A stretch of DNA of 64,000 nucleotides from assembly GCA_963682055.1 (NCBI GenBank), contig OY821742.1:33017060-33081059 (forward strand), read 5' to 3'. The DNA is from Primula veris (taxonomy: Eukaryota > Streptophyta > Magnoliopsida > Ericales > Primulaceae). Positions 1 through 12,700 of this stretch are shown here, in pieces. The notes under the pieces were generated by a model. The model worked only from the letters and a program-made list of their open reading frames with translations, did no database searches and was not told where the DNA came from. Made by a program: the position numbers and the translations under genes. Every line of letters begins with the position of its first letter. The first letter of the stretch is position 1.

Positions 1-510
1 GGTAATGGATGCAAGGCGATCTTTTATTTGTAAGATGTGACCGCGGGAAGGGTTGGCAAATGTTCTGGAAAGGGTGGTCCATGCTTCGTGAGAGGTATGA
101 ACGTGAACGATAAGGGACGCAACGCTAGAAGAGAGTGTACCAACAAGGGCTCCTAAAATGAGTTGGTCTTGTCTATACCAAGTGGAGTAAGCAGGATTCG
201 GGGTGGTGGTTGGGGTGGTGATAGGGGGGTCGGGGGTGTTTGAACAGTGGGGGAGGGGGCGAGTATGCTGCCATCGAGGTAGCCGAATAGCTCTAGGCCA
301 TTGAGGAACGATTGGACCTGAAAGCATCATTGACGGAATGTCGGCGTATCCTTGAGTTGGATACAGTTGACGAAGTGGACGAGAGTGATGGGTTTGGATG
401 GTTCATCAGAGTTAGCGAGTTGGTTGAGAGACATGGTGATTGTCGGGTGATCGAGATGTCGGAGGACGAGAGAAAAAAAATATTGGATCTTTGATTAGCT
501 CTTGATACCA
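1..510 (-). mobile_element. Ty1/copia 5' end: PBS and degraded gag
   Basis: Read on the minus strand, this is the start of a copia-type retrotransposon whose body runs off the left edge. A primer binding site resembling the initiator-Met type (TGGTATCAAGAGC, one base longer than the usual form) lies at 498-510 beside the LTR. The gag region then reads FLNGLELFGYLDGSILAP and, in another frame, NPAYSTWYRQDQLILGALVG and HTSHEAWTTLSRTFANPSRG, which are hallmarks of the copia gag family. The two parts are in different frames, and a TGA stop interrupts the first just upstream, so this copy cannot make Gag. Short ORFs on both strands here are shadows of it. Confidence 0.8.
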
Positions 511-764
511 TGTAAGTGATTGAATGGTTGATCTTTATTGAGGATTAACGTTTACAATATATAGTGGTACTATACAAGAATGAATCTAGACAATTGCTAA
601 AATTACAAGGATATGGCAGCTAATTACAAGGGATTATTGCCGATTATACAAGATTGCAATTAATTAAATATAGAATCAAATAACACAATTATAGGCTATC
701 TAAATATAGATGATTGCAATCTTATTATGAAGGATATGCATGATCAGTGGAGATATTCTTGACA
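511..764 (-). repeat. 5' LTR of the left-edge copia element
   Basis: On the minus strand this stretch would start TGTCAAGAAT and end CACTTACA, directly followed by the primer binding site, so its TG...CA ends fit an LTR. The PBS-proximal boundary (511) is firm. The outer boundary near 764 is an inference from a TGT/ACA match and from where TRIM-like sequence begins. The partner LTR lies outside the window. Confidence 0.55.
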
Positions 765-767
765 GTG

Positions 768-902
768 GTATCCTTCTTCTTATCACTAAGGCCTTTTAAA
801 GCCGTGCGGTCCAAGAAGCGATGACGAAATCGGGCCAAAGCGGACAGTATTGATGGTAGTAAGCAGATGATAACGGTCTGGTCGGAGGACCGAGTCGTTA
901 CA
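768..902 (+). repeat. 3' part of a TRIM-like LTR
   Basis: This resembles the right halves of the two LTRs at 34184-34423 and 34517-34737: shared blocks include CCGTGCGG, a GGACGAAAT-like stretch, GGTAGTAAGCAGAT and a terminal GTCGTTACA. The start of the LTR (TGTAATAA...) is missing, apparently removed by or lying beyond the copia insertion to the left. It sits directly against NPF exon 3 sequence, so it inserted into the dead transporter copy. Confidence 0.65.
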
Positions 903-1556
903 AATACACAAGAACAACCATGGGACTCACTTTTCAACAATATACCCCATAATTCTATCAATTCTAAACTTCAATTGGACTGTACGTAGTGAGCTAATAG
1001 TCCATCCTTCATCCATAGTTCCATACTATTTCATCCTGAATAATGAATGACATGCAAGAAATAAATCATACATAAAAAATGGCAAAACAGTTTTCTAGAA
1101 AGCATTTTTTTTTTACATAGTTCGGTTGTTGGCCAAGCATTAGTCTCAACCCCTTACATGAAAAAAAAACAACCCATAAGAGAACAATTATAGCAGACAA
1201 CATGCGGAAATAACATGTATAATTACAGTTTATAAATTTAATTCCAGGGAGTAACAAAATTAGCCGTTCTAGGGGAAATTAGTAACAAGATAAAATGTAA
1301 ATTTGCAGATTTTTGGACAAAGCTGCGATATTGTCTCAAGGCGATTTAGCAAAGGAAAACGAATCATCAGCTAATCCATGGAGATTGTGCACTATGCAAC
1401 AAGTCGAAGAAATGAAATGCATACTAAGGGTAATCCCAATTTGGGCCTCGGGTATTTATACTTGGTTTTTGTAATCCAACAACATACATGCATTGTTTTC
1501 CAAGCTCTTCAATCCGACCGACATCTTGCAAGAACCAAATTCCAGATTCCAGCTGC

Positions 1557-1811
1557 CGATAAAACCCGTAAGTCTTGGAGAAATTTATACGAGAAACTGA
1601 GAAAATATAGACGAGAAAAAGAGAATTTAAAAGTGATAAAAGATTAGTTTTACACCATTTTTCATAACAAATCAATTCATAAAACATAATCCAAACTAAG
1701 AGCAAAAACTCTCTACAAATAGGCCTCAAAAGAACCGAAAGTACGAATAAACAAATAACAAGACATAGTCTTATAAATAATGTTAAATGACAAAAAGAAC
1801 CGGTCTTATCA
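1557..1811 (-). repeat. 3' LTR of the 1557-4365 element
   Basis: Direct copy of 4113-4365 at about 85% identity by eye. The inner edge reads TTATCA on the plus strand, a canonical LTR end. The outer edge reads CGATAA where TGATAA would be expected. Confidence 0.75.
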
Positions 1812-4112
1812 TTCCATCCCCCTTAATAATAACCTTGGTATCAAGGTTACTCTCAAGTGTGGCGTCCGACAAATCATATCACATGTGCGTCTTGTTTCCC
1901 ACGATATGGCGGAAGTCCGAACACACTCCTCCATCCCCACAAGCGAATCCTACTACGGCCAGTTGAGACGTCGATCAAGCTCCTCCAACGTATCAAATGA
2001 TTGTCTCCTCGTATCTTGAGCACTCAACCAAACCAACATCCCCAAAAGAACCAAATATCGTCTTGAAATATCTCATATAGGACCTCGTCACAACGAATAT
2101 AAGCAATGAATGCACCATGAATACTAAAAACGTCATTCAGATACTCAGCTCGATCATCAAATACATTTAAATCTTCAAACTGAAAAGTCTCCCAATACGG
2201 ATCGATGTAAGCGCTTGTTGGTTTACCCAAATTATAAGATTGCCAACGAATAACACCATCTTACAATAATATAAGAGTATACTCAAATAATTCCAGCAAA
2301 CAACCAATATAAAACGGTTCCACATCCACATCCTTAACCAGGTCAACCATTAAATCAGGAGCACAAAAATAATCTGAACACAAAAAATGAGTCATTCTTC
2401 GAAAATTATAGCTCACCAGTCGTTCATCAGAAAGTAATAAATTTTATATCAAAATCTCCATAACTGTCTCATGTATATTCTCACCAAGTTTCTTAAAATT
2501 TGAACACTTTTTACTTGACTAAAAATTTATTTTACTCGGACTGGTCCATTCTATCCAGTTTGGACAGTACTATTCATTGAATTTTGAAAATTTATAGCTA
2601 ATTTCTTTTTTATCCAAACGTTGCAATTTTAGCGTGCAAACATATGTACACAAATAGTCTATCCTTCCACCAAATTTTTTCTGAATCCAATACCATTTGC
2701 TAGGCCAAAAAATTAATTATTTAAACGATATCGTAACTGTCATGATAGAAAAAACTGCACACACCCCAAACTTTAAAAGTTCATGACTCGGTCGATATTG
2801 ATCCAGATGCATCGATTCTCATATCTACGCAACCATATACTAGTATTATACCAACCCATAAAATTTCAACCAATTTGAAATCTGTTTGCTATAACAATTA
2901 ATTATTTTTTTCAAACAGCTGTCTAGGTGTCCAAGCAGAAAAAAAATCTGAACCGCAGTGTCGAATTAAAAAATTCATATCTCATTTACCATATATTCAA
3001 ACAAGGCAAATCTTCTCTCCTAACCTCTATGTGTGTATCATCTATGTTTCCACCAATTATCAGAATTTTTAAACACTTTCGACTCAAGAAATAATTAAAA
3101 TATTTCTTACTAGTCAAATTTGTTAAAATGCAACTTATAATAATTACATTCCAGACACTGGAAAACAAAGTGAAAGTTGATGAAGAGAGTACATGTATTT
3201 TTAATTTGTTTAACAGTTTGTAAATCAAACTTAACATGCATTTCCTATTTTGTACACTGATCTACCACGTTCCAAAATTGTGCACAGACTATTCTACAAG
3301 TACTTAAATGGCCAGTTTACCCCTGAAATTGGACAGAAAGAGGCTTATGACATCCATCCTTTTCCATTTAGATGGGAGTGTATAAAACAATAATTAACGG
3401 GGTTACTGTACAATTTCGAGTTTAGACCATAATAAAATAATTTCATAGCAATTAATTCATGATTCATCCCGTTCTCAAATAACAAATCCACAAATAATAT
3501 TATATGACCATTGCTTATTAAATATAGGTGCATATGACAGTGGAAAACGGTAATTTCGCACCTAAAACATTTAGCATCTAACTTATGGTTTTTCTCGAAC
3601 ACCTTAAATGCACCTATAATTACAAACCTTTCTATCTCGTTCGGACTTTCCGGGGATGGATGTGGCTTTGTTGGCGGCAGATGTGTTACCAGAGGTGCCG
3701 CATATGATGGTGGTGACGTTGGACGAAAACCATCCCATAAACAATTATCGATCAAGTCCTCATATTCATGTGTGTTTACATCTAACTCGTTTTGACCATC
3801 GGATTCTGATGCGATGTCTTCGTCATCATCATTGTCTTCAATATTTGCCCACTCACTAATGATACCTGTTAATTCCTCTCTTTTTTTTTCATTAAATCCA
3901 TCCCAAAGTAGTCGCTTAGCCGCTTAAAAACATCTATTATGTTGGTAGTATCGCAAATAATTTCCTCCACGATATATATAACCACAATCCGAATCAGTTT
4001 TTGTGTAACTTCAATTTTTTGATATTTTCCATAAATATTAGATAGAATTGGATGAGAAAAAAAACGAAATAGGGTTCCCACGAGTTGTAGGAATACCTTC
4101 TTTAGATAACAA

Positions 4113-4365
4113 TGATAAAATATGTAAGAGTTGGAAAAATTTAGACGAAAAACAGAAAAAATATAGACGAGAAACTGAAAATTTAGAAGAGATAAAAGAA
4201 TAGTATTACACCCTTTTTTATAACAAATTAATTCATCAAACATAATACAAACTGAGAGCAAAATCTCTCTACAAATAGGCCTCAAAATGACCGAAAGTAC
4301 GAATAAACAAATAAAAAGATAGTCCAATAAATACTGTTAAATGACAAAAAGAACCGGTCTTATCG
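4113..4365 (-). repeat. 5' LTR of the 1557-4365 element
   Basis: Partner of 1557-1811. The inner edge reads TGATAA on the plus strand and the outer edge TTATCG where TTATCA would be expected. A long minus-strand ORF across it (from 4327) begins inside the LTR and is probably not a gene. Confidence 0.75.
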
Positions 4366-4820
4366 GCCGCCTCATATCCCGTCTTCAACAAGCTTGTGCT
4401 CACTAATTTTCTACCTATTTACAATCGTACCCTTGTCCCAATGATCCAACGGCTCACTAGAAACAAAAACAGTATCACACTCCTCCGAAGGATGGGTGTG
4501 GGAATAGCCCTTTCTATTGCCATGTCGTTAATCGCCACCATGGTTGAACAGCGAAGACGTGCAATGGTTAGATCAACAACCAGAATCTCTAATATGTCCG
4601 CTATGTGGTTGACACCTCAGCTGGGGCTAGCAGGACTAGCTGAGGCATTTATGGCGGTTGGACAAATAGAATTTTATTATAAACAATTTCCAGAAAATAT
4701 GAGTGTGGCAGGGGCGTTTCCGAGATTTGGAATGGCTGTGTCGAGCTATTTTAGCTAATTTTTGGTGACTATTGTTCTTCGAACGACTCCAGGGACGAGA
4801 GGAAAGGAATGGCTAGCAGA

Positions 4821-5621
4821 CAGAGGCGGCACACCTGACAACCCCACAATTTCGAAAAATATTTTTTTTATTAATGTTTTTCATAATAATTTATATATAC
4901 GGTATTTCGGCAACCGCTCAAATATTTTTTTAACAACCCCTTTCAAAATTATATATTGTTAATGGAATAACATACCATAATTTTATATGTGCTGATGATA
5001 TATACGTAATATTTTAAAAATTAACATATGCAAATGATTATAAAAGACATTTTACACCACTTTATCATATTGACATGTAATACAAATCTTTTAAAAAATT
5101 AAACAAAATTAATAATTAGAGTAGTGATGAGTGTAAATAAAATTTATAAAAAAAAAATTTGGTGGTTTGTATTTTAATTGAAGTGAATATACTGAAATTG
5201 TGTAATAGACATTTAATTGTTCGTATATATCTATTATTTAATATACGTTTAGTTTTTTCAGGTTTTTTTTTAATATTTTTTTACCTTCGTGTCTCAATCT
5301 TTTTACTTGTTATAACTTGATTTCTTAAATTTAACTTTTTTATCTTTTGGTTTTCTATTTTATTTATTTTTTAATCAATTTTAAAACGCTGAAATTTTTG
5401 ACACATGACTGCATGTGATATTACTATTGTGGGTTTTTTTTAGAGTTTGAAAAGAAAGTCGAAATTGAGTGAAAAGCAAAAAAATAGAAATCAAATATAT
5501 TTTAATCAAGAAAGCAAGGTAAAAATCCGGATTTTTCGTGTTTATATTTTGAAAAATATTATGTCCTTTTTTTAATTTTGACAATCCCACACATTTGGTT
5601 CTGATTCTGGTTCCGTCCCTG
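4821..5621. mobile_element. Non-autonomous hAT element, copy 1
   Basis: The ends are inverted (CAGAGGCGGCA at the left; CAGGGACGGAA on the opposite strand at the right) and flanked by 8 bp duplications CTAGCAGA and CTGGCAGG, which differ at two bases; the intact NPF gene reads CTGGCAGA here. Eight-base duplications and CAG(A/G)G ends fit the hAT superfamily. No transposase ORF is present. The element is alignable end to end with 31227-32073, including the GTCGAAATTGAG block. It interrupts exon 4 of the dead NPF copy. Confidence 0.82.
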
Positions 5622-5759
5622 CTGGCAGGGGATTTAAATCAAGGCAGATTGGAGTGTTTTTATAATTACCTCGTAATCGTAGCTAGTCTCGGTACAATAA
5701 ATTTGGCGTATTTCTTAGTGTGTTCTAAATGGTATAGGTACAAAGGAACACAATTATAA

Positions 5760-7382
5760 GGATACATTTTTAGTTTGTATCCAGATGCGGATCCAGTATT
5801 TTAGATTCGGGGGAACAGTTTTTTATAATAATAACGGTGACTAATGTCGAAAAATTTATAAGTTCATGTGAAGTTAGAATAATGTGTTATAATATTTTAA
5901 TAAGTAAGTTCGTGTAGACTCTTTAAAATCAATATATATATACATATATATATATATATGCATATAATATTTGTATATAAATTAGAAGAATCGATTTGGT
6001 TTGATTTAAATTGAAAACAAAACTAATGTAATTCGTTTACATAGCTAGTTTCCCAAAAAAACAAACCAATTAATAATTCATTCGACGCTTGTTGTTTGGT
6101 TTGTCCAGTTTGGTCGATTTGCTTACAAACAAAATAGATAGAACGAACATTGAATGTTATAACAGTATAATAAAAACCGTTACGATATAATTGAAAGTAA
6201 AAAAAACAAAACAAACTATAAAATTTTATCAAAATCTAGAACAAACAGATTAATTTGTGTAGGAAAAACCTTCAATACTTTCAGGTTATCTTATCAAATG
6301 AAACAACGTTAATTATAAGCAGTTCAGTTCACGATTCTAGTACATCTAAGTTATATCTCAGTTATAAGTATGTTCTGTGATACATCATCACATTCACTTT
6401 CAATAAACAAATTAATTTGTTGTGAAAAAAACTTCAATGCCTTTGAGACTAGATAGATTTATTCACTTGTTTTTTATTTATGATACTATTATTGTTGTAA
6501 ACTTGTACGAAAATTCTTAAACTTGTACGAAAATTCTTGTTTAGAATACGAGTATTGTTGTAACCTTATAGAAAACAAAGTCATCTTACCGAATGAATAA
6601 AAATTAATTAAAAGTATAGTATATGTACCAAAAAAGATAGATATTATGGATTAATATAAATTTTAATGACATTTTCGTAATTACATTTGATAAAAAATTT
6701 AGGATGCATGCCCCTAACAGCATCCGCCGGTGTTGTATCAATGTAATCTGAAAGTACAATGACACGCGGATGTCATCCTCTTTACGAATGTTTCTTAATG
6801 ACATCTTAAATACCTGATAAATTTTACATTTTTTAGTACGCTACATTCCTAGTTTATTTTCAGTTTATAAACTTGAAAAGGAGCAAACACCTTAGCATAA
6901 AAGAAACATGCAACATATCTGCGTGTCAAAAATGAATCCAACAGTTGTTTTCAGATCCGTGGAAGAAAATAATTCTTTTTTACTTATTTTTATGATTGAT
7001 GATATACGCATAGAGTATTTTATATAGACTTATATAAAAACTGATTGCGAGCCGTTAGATCAATGTATATCATGGTAGATCAATAACTCATAATCAGTCT
7101 CTGTATAAGTTTATGTAAAATAGTCGATGCGTAGCCCTCTATTTTATTTTTATAAGAAAAAAAAATGATGTTGCAAGATATTTCCTCCTTACATTTTTTG
7201 CACTACGACAAGAAAAGTCCCCACGCCATTAAGACGCACAGCAAAACACTGCATGGTGCTACAGGTTTGATATAAACTGCTGATTAATGTTTGAATTACC
7301 TACGATTTAGGATGCAGCGTAGGTGACTATGAGTCAAGTTAACTCAGAGTCCACAGCCATTGAATATTGCTATAGTTAAAAT
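5760..7382. other. Gene-free spacer with old duplicated flank
   Basis: No gene is supported. A TA-rich run lies near 5932-5960. The block 6758-6850 (GATGTCATCCTCTTTACGAATG...) matches sequence downstream of the live NPF gene at about 21674-21800, showing that the duplicated segment extended past the 3' end of the gene. Confidence 0.6.
7008..7134. mobile_element. Small foldback MITE-like element
   Basis: Two arms of about 50 bp are inverted copies: TTTTATATAGACTTATATAA on the left pairs with TTATGTAAAA-type sequence on the right, each next to an AATCAG block. The whole is about 127 bp and AT-rich with no coding capacity. Superfamily and target duplication could not be fixed. Confidence 0.5.
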
Positions 7383-7464
7383 ATGAAATGTACTGTAGTA
7401 ATATCTAATGGTTGTGGAAACAGAGTAACCCTGACTCAGAGTCAGGTACTCTGCTTCCACAATT

Positions 7465-9180
7465 TAGGTAATGTAAAGTTTAATAACATTGAAAAAGCTT
7501 TTGCTAATTTCTTCGGGGGGGAACATAAGGGTAAGAAGAAACATCACTGGATAAAATGGTCTAATTTGGCTTGTCCCGAGTCCGAGGGGAGGTTAGGTAT
7601 TAGGAGTTTAAAAGACACTATGGTTGCGTTACATAGTAAAATGAGTTGGAGACTCTTAGATAAAGATTCACCATGGACCACTTTTATGTATCAAAAGTAT
7701 TTTGCTAATAATTATAGCTGGGGTAACCCAGTTATTAATTCTTCTCACTCTTATGTTTGGAAAAATTTCAGTTTTTATTTCAAAAACTTGGTTGATAACA
7801 GAAAGTGGAATATAAAGGAGGGGTCAATTAACTTTTGGTATGAGAATTGGTCTGGAGATGGATCTCTTTGCAATTCCTTCCCGGTGGTTTTTTCACATGT
7901 GCTTCTTAACCAGGTTTATAGCTCTAATGGATGGCATACCAGCTTATTGACAATCATGGGAGGTAATGAGCTTATTGTTAAAGTCTCTTCTGCTAATTTA
8001 TTTTTAAGGAATGGTGAAGATATCAGGTTTCGGCCTTATACTTTTAATGGGACCTATACTACTAAAAATGCTTTCGCTTACTTTAGAAATAAAAAACCCA
8101 ATTTTCAACTTGCTAAGTATATTTAGAACCATAACCTTCCCCCTAAAATCAGCATTTATTTCTGAAAAATTTGGTTTTCTGCTGTTAAATTGGATGAGGA
8201 CTTAAAGAAATAGGGTATTAATATGGCTACTAAATGCTCTTGTTGTAAGAATCATGCTACAGACTCTATTGATCATCTTTTTAATGACAGTGATATTATG
8301 TTTGGTGTATGGAAACATTTTAGTTCTATTTTTGGTTTTTCTGAGTTTACTGGCAATTGGAGAAGTTATGTCGCTATCTGGTGTAATCATTGCGATCAAA
8401 CTCAAGTAGGACAACTTGCGGCACTTGTTCCTTTCCTTGTGTTCTGGGAAATTTGGATTAGCAAGAATAATGCTAGGTTCGAGAACGTTGGTATGTCTGT
8501 CAATGATATTGTTCATAAAGTGAATAGGTGGTTAAGGGACCTCAATTTTTTACTTAAGCCTAAATTACCTGCTCATCACTTTCAGATTTATACTCTTCAA
8601 TCTCTTATTATTAATCAAGTAGTGTGTAAAATGAAAAGGCCTAAATTCGTTTCTTGAAAGTGTCCACCTTCTGGTAGATTAAAGTTAAATTGTGACGGTT
8701 CTGCATATGGTAATCCAGGTAATAGTGGTTGTGAGGGTATTCTAAGAGATGACAAGGGTTGTTTAATCTTTGCATTTAGTAGTTATCTTGGCAATCAAAC
8801 TAACATTTATGCAGAATTCATGGCTATTAGAGATAGCTTGCTTATATGTTACATGTTAAATATTAGTAATATTTGCATAGAAACGGACTCTGAACTTATT
8901 GCCAATTGGTGGAAAAAAAGCACCAAACCAGGGCCTAAATTTAATACTTTATGGTTGGATTTAGTTGAACTAATGGGTCTTGTGAGTTATGATTTATGTC
9001 ATATATATAGGGAACAGAATCATGTGGCAGATGTTTTAACAAAACAAGGAGCGCACGGCTCCAACAGACATTTTTCTCGCCCATGGAGTTCACAAATCTC
9101 ACTCATGCTGCATATATTTTGGAGCAGAGCGAAACCCCTTGTGTTAGAGGAAGTACATACAAAATTCAAGATGTAGCAGT
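7465..9180 (+). mobile_element. LINE 3' remnant: RT tail, zf-RVT, RNase H
   Basis: A 5'-truncated non-LTR retrotransposon reading in a single frame on the plus strand. The first part (to 8126) has the downstream region typical of plant LINE reverse transcriptases (WIKWSNLACPESEGRLGIRS, SKMSWRLL). A zinc-binding RVT-like region follows around 8140-8300 (ISIYF.KIWFSAV, CSCCKN...DSIDHLF). An RNase H domain lies at about 8680-9060, with DGSAYGNPG, the Glu in AEFMAI, ETDSELI and NHVADVLTK all visible. At least four in-frame stops (8124, near 8163, near 8205, 8655) make it dead, yet no frameshift has accumulated. The catalytic part of the reverse transcriptase and the endonuclease are absent. Confidence 0.8.
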
Positions 9181-9771
9181 ATGAAATCTTTCTTCAACAA
9201 GTTTGTTTAAGTGAGATGAGAGTTAACTCGTACTAAACTGGTGTTTCAATTGTTATTGCATACTTTGAACTGCTTTTTTACACTAAATTAACATGACTAA
9301 TCTTCTTTTTAAGCAAAAAATTTGCTCTTAAACTTGTTGTTTAGATCACTTTCATCACGGCGATGTATATGAGATATAAGGATAGGGGACATAAGGAGTA
9401 AATAGCAAGTCATCAGAATTTTTTTTTTTTGCTTTGAAAAGTCGAGATTAAAAGTGTTAATTTTATTGTTTTTCGCCATGTTCTTAGTAAAATAGGTTTA
9501 TTAGCACTAGTTGTCTTTTGATTGTATGTCGCAATGCCATCATTTTCCGTTAATGTATTTTTGATTGGAAACGCTATCATGGGGGCATGGCTCATGAAAG
9601 AATAGTTTTACGATTTTATTAATAAAATGGATCGGATATTGAATAAAAAAAAATGTAAAGTTTAATATCTTGCCTTGAATGTATATTAGTGGCTCAGGGA
9701 AAATCATTTGAAAAAATAGAGAAATACAACTATACAAGTGAGAGAGAGGGTCTCTTCTAGAAGACAAGGAG

Positions 9772-12700
9772 ATGGAAAATTCTGAAAAACAATTATTGAT
9801 AGATAATATAACAATCAAACACAATGATAAATCTTTATCAGCTGATGATGAAGCTGAGATTAACTACAGAGGAGTAAAAGCCATGCCTTTCATCATAGGT
9901 AAATAAAAACCTTACGATATGTTTATTTCTAAGCTAATGGTTTTTGCCTTCTATGTTACTACAGGCTCATATGTTTATCTTTGTTGGTCTTAAATTTGAT
10001 TTTTTTTTTTATATACATGTTTTGGGGACATTGTTATAGGAAATGAGACATTTGAGAAGTTAGGTTCAATTGGGGCCTCAGCCAATCTCTTAGTTTACCT
10101 TACAAGTGTGTTCAATATGAAGAGTATAACAGCTACAACTTTATCCAATGTCTTCAATGGCACTGCTAACTTGGCCACTTTTTTGGGAGCTTTCCTCTGC
10201 GACACCTATTTTGGTCGCTATAAGACTCTCGCATTCGCTACCTTCGCATCTTTTCTGGTATATTCGCAACCTCTAATTAAATCTTAAGCCAAAATCTAGA
10301 GAAAAAGGTCAAGTAGTTTGAACTGCCAGAGAAGGGTATAATTATACTCCTATATAGTAACTATTACTAATACAATATTTTAGAGAATGATTTAATACAA
10401 TTTATAAGCCACCTTTAAACAAAATTAAATTTTTAAGATTGAATTATATTGACTTACTAATATCTTATACATGTATAGACTTCGCTCAAAACTGTTTCTA
10501 TGAAAATCTCTTACACTAAGTTGCCATCTTCTATCGTTGATGAATGTGTTACTGTGGGATAATGATACATACATTATTATAACACTGCCAACCACACTCA
10601 ATAATGTGGTATGATGATTTGGCATGGGCCATTTAATAATTTAATTGAAAATTACAATTGAAGTGATTGTTGAAGTAGTGTATATCATTACCCATAAAAT
10701 AAATAACAACCAATTTTTTATAATTCATTTGATTTTTCAAAATAGTACTTTAAAATTACATTAGATCTTAATTGCAAACTGATAAAAGTTTCGGTACAAA
10801 AATTAATTATAATCATAATGGTCACATAAATAATAGAACCAAAATAAGAAATCTTTAAATGTTATAAAAATGTCATTGTGGCTTTATAGCACCACAATAA
10901 CATATTTGGGAAAAAAATAGATTTCTCAATTTTAAATGTTGAAATGGAAAATTAATGGAATTTACGTCGACTATCGCAAATATGTGACACTATATTATCA
11001 TGAATGTGTCTTATGCAATACAAAAGAAATCATAATGTATGTCGCACTATATTATCTAAATTGTCATCTTATAATAAATTTATTTATATAAAATAGTTTT
11101 TATAATAAATAATAAATTTATTTAAAAGTCAAGCAATTATAAAAATTTGATTCTTATTTATTTATAGGTAATGATATACGCTACTCTAACAATCCCTTCG
11201 ATTATAGTTTTTACTTACATTCTTAAATAGTTGATGCCACGAGCAACATTGATCGGTAATGTTGGAGTAGTGTCTAATTAATTAAACTAACTAAGAGTTT
11301 AAGCTTTCGGTTGAGTTTTGACTTCTGTTCTAACATGTTATTCTGGCTTTCGTGTTTGAAAAATTGCATTACACTCTTCAAACTTGATGTCCATGATATA
11401 TTGAGCATATATGCATGCATCTTATAATTTCCCTGTATATTCAAACTATATTCAAAAGTACTTTATATTTATTTATTTATATTATTTAAATGTCAATTCA
11501 TATCTTGTAATTATATAAGATCAACTAAACCCATCAAAAATTATTATTAAAAATTATAAGAAACACTTTTAGTTACTTATATTTGAGAAACATTTTCAGT
11601 ACATGCAAAATTTGGTGATTAATAATGAAAGCTGATTTGTGATTTTTTTTTTTTTTTGTCAAAAAAGTTGTTTTGTTCCTCGTAACTGATTCAAATAGAG
11701 CTTCTATAGTTCTTGCTCTAACGATGAGGTATGACCGCCACCCTTATCATGACAAACAGGAAAAAAAAACACTACAGTTATAGTTTGTCTGATAATATAT
11801 GGCTTGTTATTGAAATTTAGCAACAGTATAGCAACAATTTTTGTTGCTAAGTGCTGATAACTGCTAATATATTGTTGCTGAATTTTCTGTAAAAATCCGT
11901 ATAATAACACACTAATTGTTACTATCCAGTTATTTTTTTCTAGGAAAACTTATCCATCTTTATATATAGTTTAGTATAATCTGTCTAAATAGTTACTTAG
12001 AACATCCTACTAATATAAACCTATGGTCTAATTGTTTGTCATTTCCTTTTTATTTACAAATAGGGATTGCTCTTTATTGCGCTGACCGCTACATTCAAAA
12101 ACCTACATCCGCCCCATTGCACGTCTAAAACAGGCAATGACTGCATTGGACCAACCCTGGGCCAGATGACGTTCCTTCTAGCTGGATTCTTCTTCATGGT
12201 GGTCGGCGCTGGTGGGATCCGACCCTGTAACATGACATTTGGGGCCGACCAGTTCAATCCCAAGACAGAGTCTGGAAAAAGGGGAATCGATAGTTTTTTC
12301 AACTGGTACTTTTTCACCTTAACTTTCGCTATCATGGTATCGTTGACTGGGATCGTATACGTGCAATCAAATGTGAGCTGGGCTATAGGACTCGGTATTC
12401 CGGCAGGTTTTATGTTGATATCTTTTGTGCTATTCTTTATGGGGAGGAAAATTTATGTGAAGGTGAAGCCGGAAGGGAGTATTTTTACAAAAATAGTTCA
12501 AGTTTTTGTTGTTGCGATTAAGAAGAGGAGATTGCCGTTACCAAAACAACCATCGGTTGAGTTGTTTAATTATATACCACCTAAATCCATCAATTCCAAA
12601 CTTCCTCACACCGAACAATTCAGGTACTAAACTTCTACTTTTATTCAATTATTTATTTAACATCAGCAGAATTTCTTTTTGGGAATAGTAAACCAAGCTA

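Larger units (their letters stand above)
1557..4365 (-). mobile_element. LTR retrotransposon, 2.8 kb, no recognisable pol
   Basis: Direct repeats of about 254 bp flank a 2.3 kb interior, and the whole sits inside NPF exon 4. A 5 bp target duplication is visible as GCTGC (1552-1556) and GCCGC (4366-4370), with one mismatch; the live gene has GCCGC here. Orientation is minus: a purine tract (AAGGGGGATGGAA) adjoins the left LTR, and a weak initiator-Met-like PBS (TTGTTATCTAAAG) adjoins the right LTR. The interior has minus-strand open stretches (about 2024-2230, 3345-3755, 3869-4110) with no domain I recognise and no reverse transcriptase or integrase motif. I read it as a non-autonomous or heavily decayed element. 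Confidence 0.75.
903..5759 (+). pseudogene. NPF transporter pseudogene, split by insertions
   Basis: This is a dead copy of the 17803-20389 NPF gene. Pieces in order: the end of exon 3 (about 905-975, [23 protein letters not shown]), a decayed intron 3, exon 4 from 1309 to 1556, then 4366-4820 and 5622-5759. Exons 1, 2 and most of exon 3 are not in the window. Between the pieces lie a 2.8 kb LTR element and a hAT element. Even without them it is broken: a small deletion near 1460 shifts the frame in the WASG(I)LYS region, a TAA sits at about 4756 where the live gene has a Gly codon, small insertions disturb the 3' end, and the normal TGA is lost. Similarity to the live gene is very high across exon 4, which suggests a fairly recent duplication. 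Confidence 0.88.

Noticed and set aside
1780..2019. 79-codon plus-strand ORF
   Set aside because: Antisense to the 3' end of the minus-strand LTR element and starting within its LTR.
8820..9176. Stand-alone RNase H gene
   Set aside because: It is continuous in frame with the upstream LINE sequence and has no start context of its own.
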